Below are positions 42,656-50,526 of a DNA stretch of 64,000 nucleotides, piece by piece. The translations under genes were made by a program, and so were the position numbers. The notes under the pieces were generated by a model. The model ran no database searches and was not told the DNA's origin. It saw only the letters and a list, made by a program, of their open reading frames with translations. Origin of the DNA: Bacteroidota bacterium (GTDB lineage: Bacteria; Bacteroidota; Bacteroidia; Bacteroidales; Lentimicrobiaceae); the NCBI GenBank assembly GCA_009773455.1, contig WSXU01000009.1, positions 62,001 to 126,000 on the forward strand, read 5' to 3'. Positions within the stretch are counted from its first letter, which is position 1, and the number at the start of each line of letters is the position of its first letter.

Positions 42656-43024
42656 ATGCCACTACAAGCCAAACACATCGTCGAGGAGATCAGCGGAACC
42701 CACTGCACCATTGTTGAGAAAGGCGCCACCGCACAACGGGTGGAATTCCTCAAAAAACTGCTCACCTTCAACGGTTTTGAAGTGATTTCCGCTGAAGATA
42801 AGAAAGAAGATGAATCAGCCCCGGTAACCTTTACCATTGGTGTAACCGACCTGGTATTTAATCCGGTAATATCTGTGTATGAGATGAGCCTGAAAACGCC
42901 CTCCGGCGAACGAGTCTCACCAGCGTACTGGGATCAGCTGAAAACTGAAATCGTTGACCAGTACTGGGTACGCGACGAAGAAATCATAGATGGGACATCG
43001 GCCTGGCACCGACGCTTTGAATAA
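42656..43024 (+). CDS. Conserved-looking small protein of unknown function
   Basis: The 122-residue product has no signal sequence and no membrane segment. It is balanced alpha/beta (VEFLKKLLTFNGFEVISAEDKKE, VTFTIGVTDLVFNPVISVYEMSLK, SPAYWDQLKTEIVDQYWVRDEEI). I do not recognise the family. It seems real because it has consistent codon use, fills the space up to a strong terminator and starts just after a repeat array. It could be a late member of the nuo transcript but has no obvious link to complex I. Confidence 0.68.
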   Translation: MPLQAKHIVEEISGTHCTIVEKGATAQRVEFLKKLLTFNGFEVISAEDKKEDESAPVTFTIGVTDLVFNPVISVYEMSLKTPSGERVSPAYWDQLKTEIVDQYWVRDEEIIDGTSAWHRRFE

Positions 43025-43046
43025 TACTTTTCCTGATAACCTCAAA

Positions 43047-43079
43047 ATTTCCCTGGCAATAGCCGGGGATTTTTTTGTT
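43047..43079 (+). terminator. Terminator behind the 122-residue protein gene
   Basis: CCCTGGC pairs with GCCGGGG (one T-G pair) around AATA and is followed by ATTTTTTTG. Confidence 0.82.
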
Positions 43080-43488
43080 TTATACCTAAGATTCTGTGCA
43101 ATTAAAAACAGTTTTGGCAAACTATGAACAAAATGGAACCAGAACCATCTTATTGGCGCATGTTATATCCCTCCTTTTATTCGGAAAGCAAGACTTCTAA
43201 AACGTGTTCCAACTATAAATCATAACAACATTTCATGCAAAAAGGCTATATCATACCCTGACTTATTGATGGATCCTTTATAGATCAGTCAATTGTAACA
43301 GTCTTTTTTAAGTTTCAATTCAATCTTATTTGCATAATTCCAGTTAAAGAAATCGGAACCGGACTTCCGTCTGACAGGGTTAATTGCTTAAAAATAACAG
43401 GAGTGAAGCAAAGCTGATTCTTCTCAGCTTTTAGTTCAGCAGCCAGGGCTGGATGAAATGCAGATGACTTCAGTACCTTCAAATAAAT
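43080..43488. other. Gene-free region before the catabolic operon
   Basis: About 400 AT-rich bases hold no convincing frame. A short hairpin, AAAGCTGA / TCAGCTTT (43410-43431) followed by T-residues, could end stray transcription before the operon promoter. Confidence 0.45.
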
Positions 43489-43540
43489 TTTGAAGTCAGA
43501 TTAAATTATATTTACTTTGCGAAGTGAAATTTACTATTTC
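43489..43540 (+). promoter_or_regulatory. Putative promoter and operator of the XRE-led operon
   Basis: TTTG (43489-43492) and TTACTTTG (43512-43519) are 19 bases apart, close to the Bacteroidota pattern. Just downstream, GTGAAAT-TTACT-ATTTC (43524-43540) is an inverted repeat at the expected transcription start, and is a plausible site for the XRE-cupin regulator encoded next. Confidence 0.55.
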
Positions 43541-43559
43541 CCACTTATCGTGTTGCTAA

Positions 43560-44111
43560 ATGCAAAGACTTGGCGAACGCATCAGAAACAGAAGAGAAAG
43601 TCTTAATATTCAGATCAATAATTTAGCCGTTGCGATTGGTGTGACGCCAAGTCTGATATCGCAGATAGAAAGGGCTAAGGCATTTCCATCCATCATTACG
43701 CTTAAAAAGATTGCAGATGCCCTACAGACTACAGTCGGTAACCTGATAGGGGAAAATGAAACCTACTCCCGGAATCCTGTGGTGAAATTCTCTGAAAAGA
43801 GGATTGTTCAGACCAATAACCAGGGTGCTACACTGTACCTTCTTTCCAACCACGATCAACAAAAACTCATGGAGCCATACCTGTTTGTTTTTCCTCCTGA
43901 GTCCGGCTCCGATAATCTCAGTAGCCTGATGCCGGGGCAGAGTTTCTATTATGTTTTAAAAGGAATTGTTCGAATTGAAACTGAATTTCAGGAATTCAAA
44001 CTGACAGATGGCGATGGTTTTTACTTTAATTCAGGTCACAAACACACCATTTTTAATTCAGGGCCGAAAGAGGCAATGTTATTATGGATTTCAACAAATC
44101 CGATTTTATAA
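43560..44111 (+). CDS. XRE-family transcription regulator with C-terminal cupin sensor
   Basis: The 183-residue product has an HTH_3 domain (residues ~5-60: LGERIRNRRESLNIQINNLAVAIGVTPSLISQIERAKAFPSIITLKKIADAL) and a cupin_2 domain (~105-180: ESGSDNLSSLMPGQSFYYVLKGIVRIE, GDGFYFNSGHKHTIFNSG). This architecture is typical of regulators that sense an amino acid or related small molecule through the cupin barrel and control an adjacent catabolic operon. It is the first gene of a seven-gene run on one strand, 20 bases before the next start. An inverted repeat in its promoter could be its own operator. Confidence 0.9.
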   Translation: MQRLGERIRNRRESLNIQINNLAVAIGVTPSLISQIERAKAFPSIITLKKIADALQTTVGNLIGENETYSRNPVVKFSEKRIVQTNNQGATLYLLSNHDQQKLMEPYLFVFPPESGSDNLSSLMPGQSFYYVLKGIVRIETEFQEFKLTDGDGFYFNSGHKHTIFNSGPKEAMLLWISTNPIL

Positions 44112-44131
44112 CCAAAAAAAAATCAGCAAAT

Positions 44132-44611
44132 ATGAAAAATAAAGTAGTTATCATTATGGGTTCAAAGGCCGACCTTGAACAGGCTGAAAAAATTGCATCA
44201 ACCCTGAAACGGTTTAAAACCGAAACGATCCTCAGAATTGCTTCGGCACACAAAGTACCTTTAAAATGCTACAACCTCATTAAAGAGTACGAGAAAGAAA
44301 ATGTAGTCTTTGTTACAATTGCAGGCATGAGTAATGCTCTCAGTGGTTTTACCGATGCCCAGACACATTGCCCGGTAATCGCCTGCCCGCCTTACAGCGA
44401 CAAATTTGGTGGGGCAGATCTGTTTTCAAGTATACGTATGCCTTCCGGCGTGGCTCCTTTAATGGTTTTAAGCCCTGAAAATGCTGCATTGGCTGCTGCA
44501 AAGATTATCGGCTTAAGCAACCCTGAGGTTCAGGAACAGGTGATTGCATTTCAAAACAACAAAAGAGAAGAGCTTGAAGCAGCCGACAATGAATTACAAA
44601 AACATCGTTAA
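44132..44611 (+). CDS. purE: Class II PurE-like protein (AIR carboxylase family)
   Basis: I place the start at the ATG at 44132, since the frame open from 44084 overlaps the previous gene and adds a non-family prefix. The ~159-residue product matches class II PurE (the CO2-using type of treponemes and animal PAICS): MGSKADLEQAEKIAS, IASAHKVPLKCYNLIKEYE, TIAGMSNALSGFTDA, IACPPYSDKFGGADLFSSIRMPSGVAPLMVLSPENAALAAAKI. The SAH histidine is kept. Two places differ from what I recall in class II enzymes: GS.SD reads GSKAD, and AGRSN reads AGMSN. It may be the true purine enzyme or a relative used by the surrounding catabolic operon. Confidence 0.78.
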   Translation: MKNKVVIIMGSKADLEQAEKIASTLKRFKTETILRIASAHKVPLKCYNLIKEYEKENVVFVTIAGMSNALSGFTDAQTHCPVIACPPYSDKFGGADLFSSIRMPSGVAPLMVLSPENAALAAAKIIGLSNPEVQEQVIAFQNNKREELEAADNELQKHR

Positions 44612-44622
44612 TAAGAACAACT

Positions 44623-46182
44623 ATGACAACTCAGAATTTTGAGCTTAACAGTATGCTCACCCGTTACCACTGTTCGGATGAATCGGTTGAAATCATTAAA
44701 AATGAAAATCTGCTGCCTCTGGGTCTGCTGAAAAGGCTACATCACTGTTATCCGCAACATTCCGGCTTTTTCAGGACAGATACTGCATATTTTACCGACA
44801 AGACCTACTATTCAGGATTGAGCGGTTTCAGAGAAATCATCGAAAAACTCAGGAAAAACGGAATCGAAATCGGGCACATTAAGGAACGGGAGTTTTTTAT
44901 CGAAGTTTATAGGTTTTTGGCTACAAAACACACACTGAATAGCATTAACTGGAATAATTACGAGAACGATTCAATGTATAACCTGATTTTTCCTCAGCCA
45001 GGAATGATAGCTGCAGATGAAGTGAAAAAATACATTGACGCAGACACAGATCAACTCAGGCAAAGTGTGGTGGATGATTATCAAAAAAAAACCAATCCAC
45101 ATGATGGAAAGCAAAAACTCAATAAACCCTGGTTCATAAACGATGAAGGGCAGTTGGAAATTTTACAGGGGTGCCAGCACAAATACCCCCCTGTGAAACT
45201 AATATTTGACAAAACCACACAGAATTGTTTTGCATTTTGTACCTATTGTTTCCGCCACGCCCAGGTCAGAGGTGATGAAGATATGTTTGTGCAGGTTGAA
45301 GTCAGTCAGGTTCACAACTATCTGAGAAAGCACAAAGAAATCAGTGATATACTGATCACCGGAGGTGATGGGGGTTTCATTACTTACGAGCGTCTTGCAG
45401 AATATGTTGAACCATTGATGGAAGACCCTGAACTTATGCACATAAAAACGGTCCGGTTTGGTTCCAGGGCTATTACTTTTCATCCCGGATTACTCCTGAC
45501 AAATAAGTTCAGCTCAATACTTGAACTGTGGAAGAAGGTAATTGACAGCGGAATTCAGGTGGTATGGGTGGCTCATTTATCTACGCCACGTGATATACTG
45601 AATCCCGGAACAATTGCAGCCATCCGCAGACTTAAAAGCTATGGTATTACCATCAAAAGCCAGAGCCCGATAATGAATCATATCAGTCTTTTTACTGATG
45701 AAAAAGGGAATATTGATATTGATAAATCAGCACAGAACTGGATTGATCTCGGAAATATCCTGGCGATGGTTGGTGTCGGATTTCATTCAATGTACTGTGC
45801 AAGGCCGACAGGTGAACATCATTATTTTACCGCACCCCTTGCTGATATCAGCAAGATATTCAATAAAATATATAAAGAATTGGCGTCAATAAACCGTCCT
45901 TCAAGGTATATAACCATGACATCATCCTCCGGAAAAATTTCACTTCTGGGCACTGCTGAAATCAATGGCGAAAAGGTTTTTGCCTTAAAGTTCAATGAGG
46001 GACGTAATATGGACTGGATGGACAGGGTATATTTTGCAAAATATGATGAAGTGGAAAACACCATCGAAAAGCTAAAACCCTATGGAGCCGACAAACATTT
46101 CTACGAGGATGAATTGATTGAAATTGAGACCAGACTCGAGGAAGCATTGCAAAAGGAATTAATTAAATCAGAACAGCAATGA
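44623..46182 (+). CDS. Lysine-2,3-aminomutase-like radical SAM/PLP enzyme with altered substrate pocket
   Basis: KamA-type enzymes move an alpha-amino group to the beta carbon using S-adenosylmethionine, a 4Fe-4S cluster and PLP. In this 519-residue protein the cluster ligands are Cys202, Cys206 and Cys209 (CFAFCTYCFRH), the carboxylate-binding Arg is Arg211 (equivalent to Arg134 of the clostridial enzyme), and the PLP lysine is Lys438 in SSSGK. The two aspartates that hold the lysine side-chain amine (Asp293 and Asp330 in Clostridium) are replaced by Ala393 and Thr431 by my hand alignment, so lysine is an unlikely substrate. A ~150-residue N-terminal helical region precedes the barrel. Its stop overlaps the CoA-transferase start (ATGA). 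Confidence 0.85.
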   Translation: MTTQNFELNSMLTRYHCSDESVEIIKNENLLPLGLLKRLHHCYPQHSGFFRTDTAYFTDKTYYSGLSGFREIIEKLRKNGIEIGHIKEREFFIEVYRFLATKHTLNSINWNNYENDSMYNLIFPQPGMIAADEVKKYIDADTDQLRQSVVDDYQKKTNPHDGKQKLNKPWFINDEGQLEILQGCQHKYPPVKLIFDKTTQNCFAFCTYCFRHAQVRGDEDMFVQVEVSQVHNYLRKHKEISDILITGGDGGFITYERLAEYVEPLMEDPELMHIKTVRFGSRAITFHPGLLLTNKFSSILELWKKVIDSGIQVVWVAHLSTPRDILNPGTIAAIRRLKSYGITIKSQSPIMNHISLFTDEKGNIDIDKSAQNWIDLGNILAMVGVGFHSMYCARPTGEHHYFTAPLADISKIFNKIYKELASINRPSRYITMTSSSGKISLLGTAEINGEKVFALKFNEGRNMDWMDRVYFAKYDEVENTIEKLKPYGADKHFYEDELIEIETRLEEALQKELIKSEQQ

Positions 46183-46895
46183 TAAATAAAATCGCTCATT
46201 CGGCCGGAGAAGCTGTTGCTGAAATCTTTGACGGGGCTACCATTCTGATCAGTGGTTTCGGTGAAGCCGGAAGCCCGATCGAACTTATTCATGCTTTGGT
46301 GGATCAAGGTACCGGAAACCTTACGATCGTAAGCAACAATGCCGGAAGTGGCCATGTTGGCCTCGCTGCGCTTATTGAAAACAGGCAGGTAAAAAAAATC
46401 ATCTGTTCTTTTCCAAGAACCGCCATTTCAGTTGTTTTTCCTGAAATGTACAGGAAAGGGGAAATAGAACTGGAATTGGTGCCACAAGGCACACTCGCCG
46501 AAAGAATCAGGGCTGCAGGTGCCGGCATTCCTGCATTTTATACGCCAACTTCAGTAAATACAACACTTGCGAAAGGCAAGGAGACAAAAGTTTTCAACGG
46601 CAAGACATACGTGCTTGAACACGCGCTGAGTGCTGATTTCTCTCTGGTCAAATGCCACGCTGCAGACAAATACGGCAATCTGACCTATAACAAAACTGCA
46701 AGAAATTTCGGCCCTGTCATGTGCATGGCTGCTAAAACCACCATTGTCCAGGCAAAGAAAATTCTTGAATTGGGACAGATTGATCCTGAGTGTGTCATTA
46801 CACCGGGCATCTTTGTTAAAAAGGTTGTTGAAATATCTGATCCTGCCGACGAATCATTGTTGGTTGCAGAAAACAGGAGGTACCCATGGATTTAA
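46179..46895 (+). CDS. 3-oxoacid CoA-transferase subunit A, PcaI-like
   Basis: The 238-residue alpha subunit has the CoA-binding GFGEAGSPIELIHAL segment near residue 25, LTIVSNNAGSGHVGLAALIE, SFPRTA, VPQGTLAERIRAAGAGIPAFYTPT, and NLTYNKTARNFGPVMCMAAKTTIVQ. This closely follows subunit A of 3-oxoadipate:succinyl-CoA transferase (PcaI) in my recollection, more than acetoacetate-type AtoD. It works with the next gene product and overlaps it by ten bases. In this operon it probably activates a beta-keto acid for thiolysis. Confidence 0.88.
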   Translation: MINKIAHSAGEAVAEIFDGATILISGFGEAGSPIELIHALVDQGTGNLTIVSNNAGSGHVGLAALIENRQVKKIICSFPRTAISVVFPEMYRKGEIELELVPQGTLAERIRAAGAGIPAFYTPTSVNTTLAKGKETKVFNGKTYVLEHALSADFSLVKCHAADKYGNLTYNKTARNFGPVMCMAAKTTIVQAKKILELGQIDPECVITPGIFVKKVVEISDPADESLLVAENRRYPWI

Positions 46896-47548
46896 GAGAG
46901 AACATTGGATGGCCCGTCAGTGAGATGGCCCGTAAAGTAGCTATGGATATAAACGATGGGGCCTATGTTAATCTGGGCATAGGCATTCCGGAAATGGTTG
47001 CCGGTTATATCCCCGAAGGTCGTGAAGTTATTTACCATACTGAAAACGGCTTGCTGGGTATGGGCAAGGTTGCTGAAAAAGGAACCGAAGATTTTGAGCT
47101 TGTCAATGCCGGGAAAAAATATGTAACAGCAATTCCCGGTGCAGCCTTTTTTCATCATGCCGACAGTTTTGCCATGATCCGCGGCGGACATATTGACATT
47201 TGTGTGCTTGGAGCTTATCAGGTTTCGCAGGAAGGGGATCTGGCCAACTGGTCAACAGGTGATCCCAATGATGTGCCAGCCGTTGGCGGAGCCATGGATC
47301 TGGTAGCAGGAGTTAAGACCATTTATGTCATTACCCAGCACAGTACGAAAAGCGGTGAATCAAAAATTGTAAAAGAGTGCACCTATCCGTTGACCGGCAA
47401 AAAAGTAGTAAGCAGAATTTATACGAATCTGGCGGTCATTGATGTTACAGAAAACGGACTTTATGTCAGGGAACTTGCTCCGGACTTAACATTTGAATAT
47501 CTGCAGAAGCATACAGATGCCGCTTTATCACAATACAATGCGAAATAA
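46886..47548 (+). CDS. 3-oxoacid CoA-transferase subunit B, PcaJ-like
   Basis: The 220-residue beta subunit carries the catalytic glutamate Glu53 in YHTENGLLGMG, followed by INAGKKYVTAIPGAAFFHHADSFAMIRGGHIDICVLGAYQVSQEGDLANW and GAMDLVAGVKTIYVITQH. The pattern is that of PcaJ/ScoB; details such as SFAMIRGGHIDICVLG and SRIYTNLAVIDVT fit PcaJ well. It forms a heterodimer with the preceding protein. The following aminotransferase starts 15 bases downstream. Confidence 0.9.
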   Translation: MDLRENIGWPVSEMARKVAMDINDGAYVNLGIGIPEMVAGYIPEGREVIYHTENGLLGMGKVAEKGTEDFELVNAGKKYVTAIPGAAFFHHADSFAMIRGGHIDICVLGAYQVSQEGDLANWSTGDPNDVPAVGGAMDLVAGVKTIYVITQHSTKSGESKIVKECTYPLTGKKVVSRIYTNLAVIDVTENGLYVRELAPDLTFEYLQKHTDAALSQYNAK

Positions 47549-47563
47549 CAGGCCGTTTAACCT

Positions 47564-48922
47564 ATGGAAAGCATGAACACAACTGAAATAAATCATCCGG
47601 AAACAAACAGCGGGGAATTGTATAATAAGGCCTGCGGATTTCTGCCCGGAGGCATCAGCCGGAATACTGTCTTCCGACTGCCACACCCATACTACTTAAA
47701 AAGCGCCTCAGGCTGTTACCTGAAAGATATCGACGGGAACGAGTACATTGATTTTGCCAATAACATGGCAGCTCTTATCCATGGACATGCCCACCCGGCA
47801 ATAGAGGCTGCTGTGATTGAACAGCTGAAAAGAGGCACAGCATGTACTTTTGCAACAGAAGCAGAATTTAAACTGGCTGAATTGCTCTGCAACAGGGTTG
47901 AAGGATTTGAGAAAATCCGTTTTGTAAATTCCGGAACAGAAGCAGTGATGGCCATGATTAAAGCGGCAAGGGCTTTTACCGGTCGTCCTAAAATGGCAAA
48001 AGCGGAAGGCGCCTATCATGGTACGTATGATTTTGCCGAAGTCAGTCAGACATCAAACCCATCAAACTGGGGCAGCATCGACAGCCCGCAAAGCAATCCC
48101 CAGGTTTTTGGCACACCCGCCGGAGTGACAGACAATGTTGTCGTGTTTCCATTTAACGATATAGAGAAAACCATTGCTATCCTGGATAAACATGCCGGGC
48201 AGATCGCCTGTGTTGTTGTTGATCCGATCCCACACCGTGTCGGACTGGTTGAAGCAACGCCTGAATTTATTGAAGCCATTTATCAGTGGACCAGAAAGAA
48301 CAATGCATTAATGGTATTTGATGAAGTTGTTACATTCCGGACCAATTATGGCGGAGCCCAGCAAAACTATTCCTGCAAACCGGATCTGACGGCTTTGGGG
48401 AAAATCATCGGAGGAGGTTTCCCTGTGGGGGCTGTCACAGGAAGGTCTGACATTATGAAAATAATGGACCCGAGAGAACCAAAAGTACTTTTTCCGTTAT
48501 CGGGCACATTTTCTGCAAACCCCATGACCATGACTGCCGGAAGGGTTGCTATGGAATTATTTGATAATGAAACTGTTGTGAAATTAAATCACCTTACTCA
48601 AAAGGCAATAGAACAGATTAAAGAGGCCGTAAGAGTTGCCGATGTTCCCGTTTCAATTACCGGAGCAGGATCCATGTTTCGTATTCATCTGAGACAAAAT
48701 CCTCCGGCAACCTACAGGGAAGCCTATCAGAGCAAAGAAATCACCAGGTTGATTGACCAACTGCTTGACTATTTGCTGATCAATGAAAAGATAATCATGG
48801 TGAACACCTGCTCCTGCATGTTTTCAACAGCAATTACTATGAAAGAAGTTGACCGGCTTACACAGGGGCTGCTGAACGGATTTAAAATCATTAAGCCAGA
48901 ACTCGAAAAAATGTTAAAGTAA
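47564..48922 (+). CDS. Class III aminotransferase of the glutamate-semialdehyde-aminomutase type
   Basis: The 452-residue fold-type-I PLP enzyme has LPGGISRNTVFRLPHPYYLKSASGCYLKDIDGNEYIDF at the start, VNSGTEAVMAMIKAARAFTGRPK near residue 125, the PLP-contacting FDEVVTFRTNYGGAQ, and the Schiff-base lysine Lys280 in LTALGKIIGGGFPVGAV. It belongs with HemL-like and beta-amino-acid transaminases rather than ornithine aminotransferases. No heme genes surround it. Next to an aminomutase and a keto-acid CoA-transferase, transamination of a beta-amino acid is the most likely role. The start could also be at 47573. Confidence 0.85.
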   Translation: MESMNTTEINHPETNSGELYNKACGFLPGGISRNTVFRLPHPYYLKSASGCYLKDIDGNEYIDFANNMAALIHGHAHPAIEAAVIEQLKRGTACTFATEAEFKLAELLCNRVEGFEKIRFVNSGTEAVMAMIKAARAFTGRPKMAKAEGAYHGTYDFAEVSQTSNPSNWGSIDSPQSNPQVFGTPAGVTDNVVVFPFNDIEKTIAILDKHAGQIACVVVDPIPHRVGLVEATPEFIEAIYQWTRKNNALMVFDEVVTFRTNYGGAQQNYSCKPDLTALGKIIGGGFPVGAVTGRSDIMKIMDPREPKVLFPLSGTFSANPMTMTAGRVAMELFDNETVVKLNHLTQKAIEQIKEAVRVADVPVSITGAGSMFRIHLRQNPPATYREAYQSKEITRLIDQLLDYLLINEKIIMVNTCSCMFSTAITMKEVDRLTQGLLNGFKIIKPELEKMLK

Positions 48923-48928
48923 TTAGCC

Positions 48929-50131
48929 ATGAACGAAGTTTATATTTGTGATGCCATAAGGACACCCATCGGGAAATACGGTGGTGCACTTTCATCCGTC
49001 AGAACAGACGATCTTGCAGCGATCCCATTAAAAGCTTTAATGCAGAGAAATCCGGGTATTGATTGGCTTGAAATTGACGATGTTATTATAGGATGCGCCA
49101 ATCAGGCCGGAGAAGACAACAGAAATGTTGCCCGTATGGCGCTTTTGCTGGCAGGTTATTCTGAGACCATTTCAGGCGCAACGGTCAACCGTTTGTGCGG
49201 TTCAGGAATGGATGCCATTGGCATAGCAGCCAGGGCCATCAGGTCAGGTGAAGCAAACCTGATCATTGCCGGTGGTGTTGAAAGCATGTCGAGGGCTCCC
49301 TTTGTTATGGCAAAGGCAACAGAAGCTTTCTCCAGGTCAGCTGAGATATTTGATACAACCATCGGATGGCGGTTTATTAACAAAGAGTTTAAGAAAAGAT
49401 TCGGCACCGATTCAATGATTGAAACTGCTGAAAACATTGCATCTCAGTATAAAATAAGCCGGGAGGACCAGGATATTTTCTCGCAGGCCAGCCAGGAGAA
49501 AACTGCCAGTGCACAGCAGAAGGGATATTTTTCTGACGAAATCATACCCGTTGAAGTCCCTGTGAAAAAAGGGGAAAACAGTATCTTCAGCAAAGATGAA
49601 CATCCGAAATTAACATCACTTGAGAAGTTATCTGCCCTGAAGCCTGTTGTGAATGAAAATGGCTCCGTTACCGCGGGCAACTCTTCAGGCATTAATGATG
49701 GATCCGCTGCTTTGATTATTGCTTCAGCTGATGCCGTTAAAAAATTTAATCTTCAACCCAAAGTCAGAATCCTTGGAATCCAGACAGCCGGGGTACTACC
49801 GCGCATCATGGGTATGGGGCCTGTTCCGGCTACAAGCCTATTGCTTCGCCGGTTGGGTATAGCGCTCAACGATATCGACATTATTGAACTGAATGAAGCT
49901 TTTGCCGCTCAATCGTTGGGCTGTATGCGTGAACTGGGTCTGGAGATCAATGACCCGCGTGTAAACCCGCAGGGAGGAGCCATTGCCATTGGTCACCCGC
50001 TGGGCATGTCCGGTGCAAGAATCGTAATGACGGCCTTTTATCAGTTACAACGTTCATCCGCCCGGAAAGCACTTTGTACGATGTGTATCGGCGTTGGCCA
50101 GGGCATTTCAATCGTTCTGGAAAAGGTTTGA
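48929..50131 (+). CDS. Thiolase, PcaF (3-oxoadipyl-CoA thiolase)-like
   Basis: The 400-residue enzyme cleaves a 3-oxoacyl-CoA with CoA. Catalytic residues are Cys90 ([10 protein letters not shown]), His356 ([10 protein letters not shown]) and Cys386 ([11 protein letters not shown]). The N-terminus [56 protein letters not shown] and [10 protein letters not shown] resemble PcaF/PaaJ rather than short-chain acetoacetyl-CoA thiolase. With the PcaIJ-like transferase this favours 3-oxoadipyl-CoA as substrate, giving acetyl-CoA and succinyl-CoA. It ends the operon; a terminator follows 114 bases later. Confidence 0.9.
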   Translation: MNEVYICDAIRTPIGKYGGALSSVRTDDLAAIPLKALMQRNPGIDWLEIDDVIIGCANQAGEDNRNVARMALLLAGYSETISGATVNRLCGSGMDAIGIAARAIRSGEANLIIAGGVESMSRAPFVMAKATEAFSRSAEIFDTTIGWRFINKEFKKRFGTDSMIETAENIASQYKISREDQDIFSQASQEKTASAQQKGYFSDEIIPVEVPVKKGENSIFSKDEHPKLTSLEKLSALKPVVNENGSVTAGNSSGINDGSAALIIASADAVKKFNLQPKVRILGIQTAGVLPRIMGMGPVPATSLLLRRLGIALNDIDIIELNEAFAAQSLGCMRELGLEINDPRVNPQGGAIAIGHPLGMSGARIVMTAFYQLQRSSARKALCTMCIGVGQGISIVLEKV

Positions 50132-50244
50132 TTCTCAAAGGCCCCGGATATACAGAATTGATTACAACAACTAATATTTTAGCAGAAATATTTCTGACTT
50201 TATACTGATTCGGGTTATCAGGAAAGCAGGAGAGAAAAGTGCAT

Positions 50245-50274
50245 AAAAAAAAGCCGGTAAAAACCGGCTTTTTT
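50245..50274. terminator. Bidirectional terminator between thiolase and tRNA-His
   Basis: AAAAAAAAGCCGGT and ACCGGCTTTTTT form a strong stem with A- and T-runs on its two sides, serving the catabolic operon (plus) and tRNA-His (minus). Confidence 0.87.
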
Positions 50275-50275
50275 G

Positions 50276-50350
50276 GGTGGAATATGGGGCTCGAACCCAC
50301 GACCTTCTGAACCACAATCAGACGCTCTAACCAACTGAGCTAAAACCACC
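50276..50350 (-). tRNA. tRNA-His (anticodon GTG) with acceptor-stem mismatches
   Basis: On the minus strand the sequence runs GGTGGTTTTAGCTCAGTTGG, with the extra G at position -1, anticodon arm CTGATTGTGGTTCAG (anticodon GTG) and T-arm GTGGGTTCGAGCCCCAT. The acceptor stem is GTGGTTT opposite ATTCCAC: pairs 1-4 and 7 are good but positions 5:68 and 6:67 are T opposite T. CCA is not encoded. It is clearly tRNA-His by anticodon and G-1. Confidence 0.9.
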
Positions 50351-50526
50351 ATGTCTCTTAGGAGCGGCAAAAATAATACATTTTGCCTGAATAATAAAAC
50401 TTTTTTCACAGGTTTTTTTTCTTCAGCCACTGCTCCCCGGCATAAAGACAAAACCAGGGAAATCGGGACATTCTCAGCGATTCTTCTTAAATTTGCTTTA
50501 CTAAATTATGAAAAACCTCCAAAACA

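Noticed and set aside
44623-46182. Ordinary lysine fermentation by lysine 2,3-aminomutase (kamA)
   Set aside because: The lysine-binding aspartates are absent and the other kam/kce/kdd genes are missing.
47564-48922. Heme-pathway glutamate-1-semialdehyde aminomutase (hemL)
   Set aside because: The fold is the same, but no heme genes are near and the operon context favours beta-amino acid transamination; kept as a general class III call.
50218-50451. 77-codon minus-strand frame over tRNA-His
   Set aside because: It contains the translated tRNA (LVRASDCGSEGRGFEPH-type peptide), a well-known false gene.
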